DNA of 33,287 nucleotides from Lichenihabitans sp033947565 (GTDB taxonomy: Bacteria; Pseudomonadota; Alphaproteobacteria; Rhizobiales; Beijerinckiaceae). The notes under the pieces are model-generated. The model saw nothing but the letters and a program-made list of their open reading frames with translations, had not been told where the DNA came from and ran no database searches. A program made the translations under genes and the position numbers. Positions 26,596-33,287 of the stretch are shown here, piece after piece; position 1 is the first letter of the stretch; the number at the start of each line of letters is the position of its first letter. Location of the stretch: the NCBI RefSeq assembly GCF_033947565.1, contig NZ_JARPVX010000040.1:1-33287 (forward strand), read 5' to 3'.

Positions 26596-28128
26596 TTGAA
26601 ACGAACTGCATTCGCATTCGCGTCTTGCGCCCTGACCCTCGGCCTGCCCGCCGTGGCGCAGGCCGCCACCGCGGTCTATCCCGGCTGCGCGGTGCCGGCC
26701 CTCAAGGCCGGCCACCACACCTTCTACGTCGACCCTGCCAAGGGAAGCGCTGCCGGAGACGGCTCGGCCGCCAAGCCATGGAAGACGCTGGCCGAGGTGC
26801 TGGTGCCTGACGGTAAGCTGCTATCCACACAAGTTCATAAGAAGGTCGGAGGCGTAGATCCCCTTTCGAGCGCCAACCCGAACGGCCCGATCAAAGCCGG
26901 CGACGTCATCATGTTGATGAGCGGAAATCACGGCGTCGTTACGGTGCGAAACGCCTTTAACACTGACTTTGTGACCGTGATGGCGGCGCCCGGACAAACG
27001 CCGGTGATCAGCCAACTGTTTATGATGAGCGCGGCCAACTGGGCATTTCAGGGCATCAAATTCCAGGGAGAAGATCCTGCCTCTGTATCGCCGCCTGTCA
27101 ATATCGCCAATCGAGACGGAGCAAATATGATTTCGCTGGGGGGGGGTGAGTGGCAGGGAACTAGTAGCAACATAGTATTCACTGGAGACACGTTTTCGAC
27201 GACTGACGACGTTTCGGCCTGGAGCGCCAAAGACTGGCTACTGAAACCCTACCGCACTACGATGCAGATCAAGTCTCCGACTTGTACTAGCGTCACGGCT
27301 AGCCGGTTCTACAACGTTCTTGATGCGCTCTACATTGGTGCCGATAAAGCTTTAGTGCAGGGTAATACGTTCGAAAAATTCGCAAATGATGGAATCGACA
27401 CGGCTGCAAGTGACGTCATCATAAAATCCAATACAATCCGAGACAACGTAAGTCCTTCCGCTATCAATCCGTGGCATCCCGACGGCATTCAAGGATGGTC
27501 AAAAATCGGGAGCAGCGGGCCGATCCGTAACACCAATGTGATGATCGATAGCAACACCGTCATTAAAACAGGTGACCCTGACACTAGTTGGATGCAAGGC
27601 ATATCGATCTTTGATGGCCTTTGGCAAGGATTGACGATCCAAAACAATGTCGTGGTTGCGAACGGCTTTCATGGCATCTCTGTCTACGGAGCTTCTGGCC
27701 TTAGAATATTGAACAATACGGTCGTGGCGAGCGCACCCAGCAAGCAAGTGAGTTGGATCCGCGTAGATCCCATGAAAGGCGGGACGCATTCGCAGGATGT
27801 GATTGTCCGTAACAACACCGCTCCCACCCTTTACATGAACGACACGAATATCACATACGATCACAATGTAATTGGTGGGAACTACACGGCGTTGGTGTCT
27901 TCAAAACTGATTGGAATCAATCAAACCAACACGGCATTATCGAATATAATAATTCCCACATTGACCAGCCAGTTTGTCACATTGGACAATGTCAAAGGCG
28001 CTTATGACCTGAGACTTCGTTCGGGAAGCAACCTGATTGGAGCTGGCTCATCCCTACTTGCACCGACACTGGACAACGCTGGGAAAACCCGTGCTAAGCC
28101 AACGGATATCGGAGCCTACACGCACTGA
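26596..28128 (+). CDS. Secreted right-handed parallel beta-helix protein
   Basis: The start is TTG 26596 behind CGGAGAG and begins a good signal peptide (MKRTAFAFASCALTLGLPAV, cleavage near AQA-ATAVYPG). The 510-residue product has HTFYVDPAKGSAAGDGSAAKPWKTL near the mature N-terminus, a feature of DUF1565/pectate-lyase-like proteins. Many Asn-rich beta-helix turns follow, such as VQGNTFEKFANDGIDT, IIKSNTIRDN and LRILNNTVVASA. Such proteins bind, cut or epimerise polysaccharides, and the adjoining glycosyltransferase locus suggests an exopolysaccharide substrate. Two oddities: base composition shifts from GC-rich to AT-richer near 26820, within the gene, and a G9 tract lies at 27138-27146. Confidence 0.8.
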   Translation: MKRTAFAFASCALTLGLPAVAQAATAVYPGCAVPALKAGHHTFYVDPAKGSAAGDGSAAKPWKTLAEVLVPDGKLLSTQVHKKVGGVDPLSSANPNGPIKAGDVIMLMSGNHGVVTVRNAFNTDFVTVMAAPGQTPVISQLFMMSAANWAFQGIKFQGEDPASVSPPVNIANRDGANMISLGGGEWQGTSSNIVFTGDTFSTTDDVSAWSAKDWLLKPYRTTMQIKSPTCTSVTASRFYNVLDALYIGADKALVQGNTFEKFANDGIDTAASDVIIKSNTIRDNVSPSAINPWHPDGIQGWSKIGSSGPIRNTNVMIDSNTVIKTGDPDTSWMQGISIFDGLWQGLTIQNNVVVANGFHGISVYGASGLRILNNTVVASAPSKQVSWIRVDPMKGGTHSQDVIVRNNTAPTLYMNDTNITYDHNVIGGNYTALVSSKLIGINQTNTALSNIIIPTLTSQFVTLDNVKGAYDLRLRSGSNLIGAGSSLLAPTLDNAGKTRAKPTDIGAYTH

Positions 28129-28152
28129 ATAGTCTTCGCGTGATATGACCGA

Positions 28153-28186
28153 GGAGGCAGACGGCATCATGGTGTCGTCTGCCTCC
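28153..28186. terminator. Perfect 11-bp hairpin after the beta-helix gene
   Basis: GGAGGCAGACG (28153-28163) and CGTCTGCCTCC (28176-28186) are perfect arms around a 12-base centre, 24 bp after the stop. No T run follows, so it is either a Rho-assisted terminator, an mRNA-stabilising structure or a protein-binding site. It lies 69 bp before the next start. Confidence 0.5.
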
Positions 28187-28254
28187 GGCCTATCGGAGCC
28201 GAAACAGGCAGCCGAGCCATTGACGTTGACGACAAAGCATGGTCAGGGCGGCAG

Positions 28255-29349
28255 ATGAGAATATCCTTCGTCTTGCCCTGTAGCGGCCGCTATCCGATCG
28301 GCGGATTTCGTATCATTTACGAATACGCCAACCGGCTGGCCGAGCGGGGCCATGCAGTCACGCTCGTTCATCTAATTGCACCGCAGCCCGAGCAGCTATC
28401 GCGGGAACGTTATTGGAAATCGATGCTGCAGTATTGGCGAGATCGCTCGACAGGTCGCTATCTGCCGAGCGACTGGTTTCGGCTTGACCCTCGTGTCACT
28501 ACGACCTGCCATTTCAGTCTGGATGCGCGTGCCATTCCGGACGGCGACGTCATCATTGCCTCCGCGTGGCAGACTGCAGACGGCGTTGTACAAGCCGGAA
28601 GTCAAGCCGGGCGCAAATTTTATTTCATTCAACATTACGAGACGTGGAATAGCGATCACGCAGCGTTGACCGCTACATGGCGGCTCCCGCTGAAAAAAAT
28701 TGTTATTGCCGCCTGGCTCAAGGAGATTGCTGTCGGGCTGGATGAGACAGCTGATATCGTCCCGAATGCAATCGACCATGACTTCTTTCACACCGTTATT
28801 CCGCCGGAGCAAAGAGCCGACGGATCGATCCTACTGCAAAGCCATCGTTTGGACTGGAAGGGTACCAAGGATGCCATTAAGGCGCTGAGGATCTTACGCG
28901 ACCGGGGTTTAAGCTTCGATTTGACACTTTTTGGACTGACGCGTCCCGAAGCCTCAGACATCGACTTTCCCTACCAATTTGTCCTAAATCCCCCGCAAAG
29001 TGAACTCAAGAGATTGTATAGCCAGACCTCTATATTTATAGCTCCCAGTTGGTCAGAGGGATGGGGACTTACCCCGCATGAAGCCGGCGCTTGCGGTGCA
29101 GCACTGGCCGTTACAGACATTGGCGGTCATAAAGAGTTTCTGGTGCAAGGCCGAACCGCTCTGATGAGCCCGCCCTGTGATGTTGTGGCTTTAGCAGACA
29201 ATGTAGAGCATCTTTTGCAAGATTCACCGTTTCGTATTCAGCTTGCATACCGAGCCGCTCAAGAATTGCGTCGCTTCGATTGGAAACGTTCGGTTTCAGA
29301 CTTTGAAAAGATTCTCTCTGATACCAGCAGTGGCGAGCGTGACTCGTAG
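28255..29349 (+). CDS. Glycosyltransferase, GT4-type (GT-B fold)
   Basis: This 364-residue protein probably transfers a sugar from a nucleotide donor to a growing surface polysaccharide at the cytoplasmic face. The N-terminal domain opens MRISFVLPCSGRYPIGGFRI, with the Gly-rich acceptor loop. The C-terminal donor domain has QSHRLDWKGTKDAIKAL and the EX7E motif in SEGWGLTPHEAG, with E268 and E276. The sugar specificity cannot be read. ATG 28255 follows AGGGCGG. Composition is AT-richer than the core genes, in keeping with acquisition. The stop is immediately followed by an IS630 remnant, so the true C-terminus may have been altered by insertion. Confidence 0.88.
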   Translation: MRISFVLPCSGRYPIGGFRIIYEYANRLAERGHAVTLVHLIAPQPEQLSRERYWKSMLQYWRDRSTGRYLPSDWFRLDPRVTTTCHFSLDARAIPDGDVIIASAWQTADGVVQAGSQAGRKFYFIQHYETWNSDHAALTATWRLPLKKIVIAAWLKEIAVGLDETADIVPNAIDHDFFHTVIPPEQRADGSILLQSHRLDWKGTKDAIKALRILRDRGLSFDLTLFGLTRPEASDIDFPYQFVLNPPQSELKRLYSQTSIFIAPSWSEGWGLTPHEAGACGAALAVTDIGGHKEFLVQGRTALMSPPCDVVALADNVEHLLQDSPFRIQLAYRAAQELRRFDWKRSVSDFEKILSDTSSGERDS

Positions 29350-29737
29350 GGGTTTTCAGGCAGTCTGAATCATCATGGCATTGGAGATTGCCATGGCGAC
29401 GCCCCTTCCCCTTCGCGATGACTTCGATGGTATGGCCCTTCGCCGGATGGCGCGTGCCACGAAGGATGCTGATCAGGCGCGACGGTTTCTGGCCCTGGCG
29501 CGGATCTACGACGGCGGCTCGCGCACGGAGGCGAGTTGAAGGCGCTCGGCTTTGCCAAGCTCTCGGCCCGCCCGCGCCATCATGCCCAGAACGAGCTCAA
29601 GGTGAACGCTTTAAAAAGATTTGCCAGCCGAGTTGGCGGCCATCGAGGCCAATCTCCCGTACGGGACCGAGATCGAGATCTGGTGGCAGGACGGAGACCG
29701 CATAGGCCAGAAGAACAAGATCACGCGGCGATGGGCG

Positions 29738-29791
29738 GAGCTGGCCAGGGGCCACGGCGAGCGCAGCTTGACGGGGTGGCCAGCGGAGGGC
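29738..29791 (+). repeat. 54-bp in-frame palindromic insert, copy A
   Basis: This insert falls between the codons for RRWA and RRGTR of the transposase and adds ELARGHGERSLTGWPAEG. The outer arms are perfect: GCTGGCCA (29740-29747) and TGGCCAGC (29777-29784). The apex pairs CGAGC with GCTTG around GCA. It matches copy B at 45 of 54 bases by my count. Five of six frames are open. Both copies follow a GCG codon. Confidence 0.8.
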
Positions 29792-29842
29792 CGCCGGGGA
29801 ACGCGGTCGTCGGCGCCGCAGGATCAGCGCACCATGTTGGCG

Positions 29843-29896
29843 AAGCTGGCCAGGGCCCACGCCAAGCGCAGCTTGGTGGGGTGGACAGCAGAGGGG
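29843..29896 (+). repeat. 54-bp in-frame palindromic insert, copy B
   Basis: This insert falls just before YIFGAICP and adds KLARAHAKRSLVGWTAEG. Arms are GCTGGCCA (29845-29852) and TGGACAGC (29882-29889), 7 of 8 complementary. The apex stem is perfect: CCAAGC (29862-29867) with GCTTGG (29871-29876) and loop GCA. All six frames are open through the repeat, as expected for an element tolerated inside genes. Confidence 0.8.
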
Positions 29897-30295
29897 TACA
29901 TCTTCGGGGCGATCTGCCCAAAGAAGGGTAAGGGCGCCGGCCGCGTTCTGCCCTACTGCGACATGGGCGCGATGAACCGCCACCTGGTCGAAATCTCGGC
30001 CACCGTCGATCCGGGCGCTCATGCGGTCGTCATCCTCGATCAAGCCGGGTGGCACGCGACCCCTAAGTTTACTGTGCCCGGCAACATTGCGCTGCTCTTC
30101 CTGCCCCCGCGAGCCCCCGAGCTCAATCCGCAGGAAAACTTCTGGCAGTTCATGCGCGACAACTGGCTGTCGAACCGCATCTTCGCCGACTATGACGACA
30201 TCGTCGGCCACTGTTGCGAGGCCTGGAACAAGCTCGTCGACCAGCCGTGGATCATCATGTCCATCGGATTACGGGACTGGGCGCATGCGTTCTGA

Positions 30296-30608
30296 TCAGC
30301 GCACGTTGGTATGACTCTCAGAGATAATTCTTGATTCGCAACAAGGCAAAAGCCACGTAGTGTACCAGCTTGTACATTATGGGTATGCCGTTCCATTGAT
30401 GTCCTGTCGAGAGACGGCCGCTTTCGTGATGCGTGCATGACACTGAATTAAGAAGTCTGCCTCACCTGTTGTATTATCTGTGCCTACCCACGTATGCTTC
30501 TGAAACCCAAAAAGTTAACATAGAAAATAACTATTCCTGCCAGAGGTAAGTCATTCAATAAAAATTAATTATTATATAATATTACAGTCGACGCCGTAGG
30601 AGCCAGCC
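30296..30608. other. 313-bp AT-rich gap between the IS remnant and the GT2 gene
   Basis: After the IS end the sequence is clearly AT-rich, with a TA-rich stretch near 30557-30586. A short dyad TGTAC (30361-30365) / GTACA (30372-30376) is visible. I see no credible gene, no RNA gene and no GC-stem terminator for the GT2 gene that ends here. Confidence 0.55.
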
Positions 30609-31649
30609 CTATTCCGTTGGTTCAGGTATGAGGTCACACAGGCTGCGAAAAGCACTGCCTAAGGACTCTAAGTTTGCGTCTAGAAGTAAAGCTCGATTAC
30701 TCCAGGCAAATTGAGCTCCCTTTGTTACTTCGTTCCAATGTAAATCGTTACGTATACTATACAAAAAAATCTTGTAATGCATATATCTCGAAAAAGACCC
30801 CCACGCACGCGAGTTGCGAGGAATTACTTTGCAGCAAATGTATATGTAATTGGCAATCTGACCGAACCCGTATTTAAACCCACCACTCCGCTTGCCCGGA
30901 AATGAATGATGAAAGACCCGGCTGCGCTCAGCGCTCATCAAAAGAAGGTTTTGACCCTGAATACGCAACGACGCATCCATATCTTCGTGCTGACAATATC
31001 CCGATGTATACCCAAGTAACTCATCGAACTTCTGGCTTCGAATTGCATCCGTCCTGAAGCTCATTCGAAAGCCGCCGACAGTATTTACCCGTCGGGCGAG
31101 AGAAGGTGTGCTCCAGGTGAGCGGAGCCATCTTACTTGCCAAATCATCAGCGTAGACAAGAAACGGTTGTTTAAAAAATCGGTTTTCAACAGATCCGCGC
31201 AATGGCTGTATTAGAGCCTTCAGTCGCACGTTTGATGCCGGCTTATACGACAATGTGTCTACATCCATCGGCGAATAAAGTACACTTCTAGCCGTCACTC
31301 CCCCAACCCGCTGCCCTTGGTCGAGTTGATAAATCTTAATCGTCTCCTCGGCAGTGTCCGAGAACCACAATGAATCGTCATCTGGCATCATGACAATCGG
31401 AGCTGTCACCTCCTGAACGCCTCGGTTGCGCTGGTAAGCCGAGCTTCGAACAGAAGACTGGAGCACATCGAAGGCGATAGCACTTTCGTCAAGCGCGTGA
31501 TGAGCTACATCGATAATCTCGGAATGGTTGTCACTCGCATCAACGATGATGATTCTGTTTGGTTTATGCGTCTGAACTGCGAATAAGGGGAGCGACAGAG
31601 CCAAGGCCTGAGCGCGATTGCGCGTCGCGATCACAATGTCGTATTGCAT
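30609..31649 (-). CDS. Family 2 glycosyltransferase (GT-A fold)
   Basis: This 346-residue inverting glycosyltransferase probably adds a sugar to a lipid-linked or surface glycan. The N-terminus MQYDIVIATRNRAQALALSL is the GT2 nucleotide-binding start, followed by RIIIVDASDN. SSAYQRNRGVQEVTAPIVMM leads into the DXD-type metal site PDDDS at residues 89-93. A conserved acidic motif, HEDMDASLRIQ, lies near residue 220 and may hold the catalytic base. ATG 31649 has GAGGAG upstream. It follows the flippase gene by 42 bp on the same strand, so the two form a unit. Base use is far more AT-rich than in the core genes. Confidence 0.88.
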   Translation of the reverse strand: MQYDIVIATRNRAQALALSLPLFAVQTHKPNRIIIVDASDNHSEIIDVAHHALDESAIAFDVLQSSVRSSAYQRNRGVQEVTAPIVMMPDDDSLWFSDTAEETIKIYQLDQGQRVGGVTARSVLYSPMDVDTLSYKPASNVRLKALIQPLRGSVENRFFKQPFLVYADDLASKMAPLTWSTPSLARRVNTVGGFRMSFRTDAIRSQKFDELLGYTSGYCQHEDMDASLRIQGQNLLLMSAERSRVFHHSFPGKRSGGFKYGFGQIANYIYICCKVIPRNSRAWGSFSRYMHYKIFLYSIRNDLHWNEVTKGAQFAWSNRALLLDANLESLGSAFRSLCDLIPEPTE

Positions 31650-31691
31650 GCTGCTCCTCGATGAACATTCACGGTCATAAGCCCTTATTTG

Positions 31692-33131
31692 TTAAATCGC
31701 GTTACCGCGAGCGACTTTCGAAGGCACAACTGCGCGAAGCAGCTGAGTGGTCGAGCAGTTAGCACCTACAAGGCTTGTCCACATCAACATTGCATATAAA
31801 ACTGTACCGGTCATGCAGATTGCTGCTCGCAACAGCGGGTCGTTTCCGTCCCATAGAGACGATGTAAGGGCTGTGCTGGCAACCAGGAACAGTGTTCCCA
31901 TAACTGTTTTATAGATGAACAGCTTACTGATCGGAAGTACTGTTGAGAAGTTCGCGATAAGCCATGTCAAAGATGCCGCTTCGCCGACACACATACCAAT
32001 GAGAAGATATTCTAGACGTCCCGCTATGAAAAGAAGCCCCCCGCCGATCGCGAGTCCAGACATCGATAGCGTTGTATAACGCACAAGCAACTCGTTCTTG
32101 CCGTACGCGAGCACAGGAGGCGTCGGTAGGCATCCCATATACCGTATTGCCCCAAGAAGGGCCACGAGGCTGACTAATGCTTGATCGACCTGATATCTGG
32201 AACCGTAGACAAGAGCTGTCACAGGTTGTCCCAGGGCAATGAACCCAAAGCCAAAAGTGCCTCCAATCATGGCGACAGTTATGACCCACAATTTGGATAT
32301 ATGTTGTCGGTCATCGTGACCGGCATTAACAAAATGCGGTGTGTAAACCGAACCGAGGTAACGAGAGATAGCAGCTCTCGGAAGCAACGCTGAGGTGGTT
32401 AGCGCAGTGTAATGGGCAAGCTGCGATAATCCAACTTTTGCGCCGGTCAAGGCGCGATCGCCAAGCGACGAGACCGCATTTGCAATACCGTTTAAGGCAA
32501 GCAGCCGACCATATCGCCAGGACTCCGCTACAATGGCTTGATCCCAGGCTAAGCGCCAAGGCTGAGCGCTTAGAATGTGACTCGTGGCCACGTAGGTTAG
32601 CATGAACGTCAATACGCCCACTGCCATAGCCAGGAAATCATGCGTAACGCTTGCATAAATGATCGAAGTGCCTGTCCAGGCGATCTGAGATACGATCAGG
32701 CAGATGACCTTGGGATTGTAATCATATCGACGTGTCCGAGCATCGACGTCCAAGCTAGCGAAGCCTCGAATTAGAGAGCTAACTCCTACAATAATATAGG
32801 CTGGAGTCGTTGCCGGCGTATGGAACGTCCACGCAAAGACTGGCGCGCAGGCGATAATAAAAAAGCCGACGATACCGCCTCGCAAAATCGATATCGCGTG
32901 CAGCGTGGCCAACTCTTTGGCGGAATTAGATCGTACGGCGAGAGGTGTTATTCCAAGATCTGTAATAAGTTCAACGATACCGGCGACGACAGAAACAGTG
33001 ATAGCGAGTCCAAACTGTTCTGGAGCGAGAAGGTGAGCGAGCGCGATGCCGCGGAAAAGAGCAGAGCCCACATCAGTAATATTCGCGATGCCCAGGAGTA
33101 AGCTCGAAGGGATCTTTTTAAGACGGGTCAA
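31692..33131 (-). CDS. Oligosaccharide flippase family protein (Wzx/MOP superfamily)
   Basis: This 479-residue, highly hydrophobic protein has about 12 membrane helices along its full length. The N-terminal region (LFRGIALAHLLAPEQFGLAI) is the hallmark of Wzx/RfbX-type polysaccharide flippases, which move undecaprenyl-linked repeat units across the inner membrane. The start is TTG 33131 with GGAAGG eight bases upstream; it gives the normal N-terminus MTRLKKIPSSLLLGIANI. It precedes the GT2 gene in the same orientation. The pairing suggests a Wzy-dependent exopolysaccharide or O-antigen pathway, but no polymerase is visible in the window. Confidence 0.88.
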   Translation of the reverse strand: MTRLKKIPSSLLLGIANITDVGSALFRGIALAHLLAPEQFGLAITVSVVAGIVELITDLGITPLAVRSNSAKELATLHAISILRGGIVGFFIIACAPVFAWTFHTPATTPAYIIVGVSSLIRGFASLDVDARTRRYDYNPKVICLIVSQIAWTGTSIIYASVTHDFLAMAVGVLTFMLTYVATSHILSAQPWRLAWDQAIVAESWRYGRLLALNGIANAVSSLGDRALTGAKVGLSQLAHYTALTTSALLPRAAISRYLGSVYTPHFVNAGHDDRQHISKLWVITVAMIGGTFGFGFIALGQPVTALVYGSRYQVDQALVSLVALLGAIRYMGCLPTPPVLAYGKNELLVRYTTLSMSGLAIGGGLLFIAGRLEYLLIGMCVGEAASLTWLIANFSTVLPISKLFIYKTVMGTLFLVASTALTSSLWDGNDPLLRAAICMTGTVLYAMLMWTSLVGANCSTTQLLRAVVPSKVARGNAI

Positions 33132-33287
33132 GTTGGATCCTTCCAGCGAATCAGAGGTTCAGTACGGTGAAAGCCTTGCTCTGAGCAAGACATTGCTAAA
33201 TCGCTAGACCTCGAAAGCTGCAGCATTCGCGTGCCTAGTGCACTGACGCGCACAGAGGATTCACAGGACGCTGGGCTCGTGCGAGTC
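33132..33287. other. Upstream region of the flippase gene
   Basis: Only 156 bp remain before the window edge. It contains the flippase ribosome binding site and a perfect dyad CTTGCTC (33175-33181) / GAGCAAG (33183-33189) that could be an operator. I see no gene start. Confidence 0.4.

Larger units (their letters stand above)
29393..30295 (+). pseudogene. IS630-family transposase, internally deleted and frameshifted
   Basis: The N-terminal piece starts at ATG 29393 (MATPLPLRDDFDGMALRRMA) and hits TGA after SRTEAS near 29536. Translation resumes in another frame as LKALGFAKLSARPRHHAQNE. By comparison with IS630 proteins I remember, roughly 100 residues are missing at the junction. A second frameshift near 29615 restores PAELAAIEANLPYGTEIEIWWQ, which runs to the normal end GLRDWAHAF at 30295. 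The DDE residues remain: D in WWQDGDRIGQKNK, D in LDQAGWH and E in PELNPQENFWQ. Two 18-residue insertions interrupt RRWA-RRGTR and the segment before YIFGAICP. The gene is almost certainly inactive. Confidence 0.85.
29365..30321 (+). mobile_element. Decayed IS630-family insertion sequence (approximate ends)
   Basis: A degenerate IS630-type transposase occupies most of this stretch. The ends are approximate. CTGAATCATCAT near 29365 and the complement of ATGACTCTCAG (30311-30321) show partial inverted similarity and may be remains of the terminal repeats. TA dinucleotides, the usual IS630 target, lie outside both (TA at 29347 and 30324). It separates the two arms of the polysaccharide locus and carries two 54-bp in-frame palindromic inserts. 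Confidence 0.6.

Noticed and set aside
29536..29931. A separate 131-residue gene within the IS remnant
   Set aside because: Its first part is the shifted middle of the transposase and the rest is out of frame with the conserved catalytic region, so it is a pseudogene fragment.
30674..30877. Short plus-strand open frame of 67 codons
   Set aside because: It is antisense to the GT2 gene, lacks a ribosome binding site and resembles no family.

Overview
The window is a high-GC alphaproteobacterial chromosome segment. Gene order and protein style fit Hyphomicrobiales (Rhizobiales) or a close relative. Pointers are a PmtA-like methyltransferase between dnaJ and pyrF, a cobT/cobS/DUF1289/aspartic-protease/dusA block, an rplQ-Do protease-rarA series, and perfect matches to alphaproteobacterial EcfG and RpoH promoter consensus sequences. 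No 16S gene is present, so the order is an inference.

Core region (1 to about 26.5 kb). On the left, a truncated comEC (minus) diverges from gltX, which is followed by a cyanase gene (cynS), gltA and a HIT-family gene (plus). A predicted iron-sulfur uracil-DNA glycosylase (minus) diverges from an orphan membrane histidine kinase (plus). cobT (minus) diverges from cobS, DUF1289 and a membrane retropepsin-like protease (plus), which converge on dusA. A long minus-strand series runs rpsM-rpsK-rpoA-rplQ, Do-like protease, rarA, small secreted protein, dusA. Here rpsM has its own sigma70-type promoter and lies head-to-head with dnaK, so this alpha-operon block is separated from secY/adk and the rest of the ribosomal-protein cluster. 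dnaK has an RpoH-type promoter and a strong terminator. It is followed by dnaJ, a PmtA-like methyltransferase overlapping a small membrane-protein gene, an aldo/keto reductase (minus), pyrF, and a stress-type protein preceded by an EcfG promoter.

Accessory region (about 26.6 to 33.3 kb). Composition becomes AT-richer partway through a secreted beta-helix gene and stays so in the surface-polysaccharide genes that follow: a GT4-type glycosyltransferase (plus), then a GT2 glycosyltransferase and a Wzx-like flippase (minus). The two arms are separated by a decayed IS630-family element. This looks like the edge of a horizontally acquired exopolysaccharide or O-antigen locus.

The most unusual structure is inside that IS630 remnant: two copies of a 54-bp imperfect palindrome, 83% identical by my count. 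Each is inserted in frame after a GCG codon of the transposase and each adds 18 residues. Copy B is open in all six frames and copy A in five. This resembles the protein-embedded palindromic elements of Rickettsia, but the sequence is one I do not recognise. Other notable items are two copies of an ~81-bp palindromic intergenic repeat (one 4 bp after rpoA), a G9 tract in the secreted beta-helix gene, and a terminator-like hairpin in the rpsM leader.
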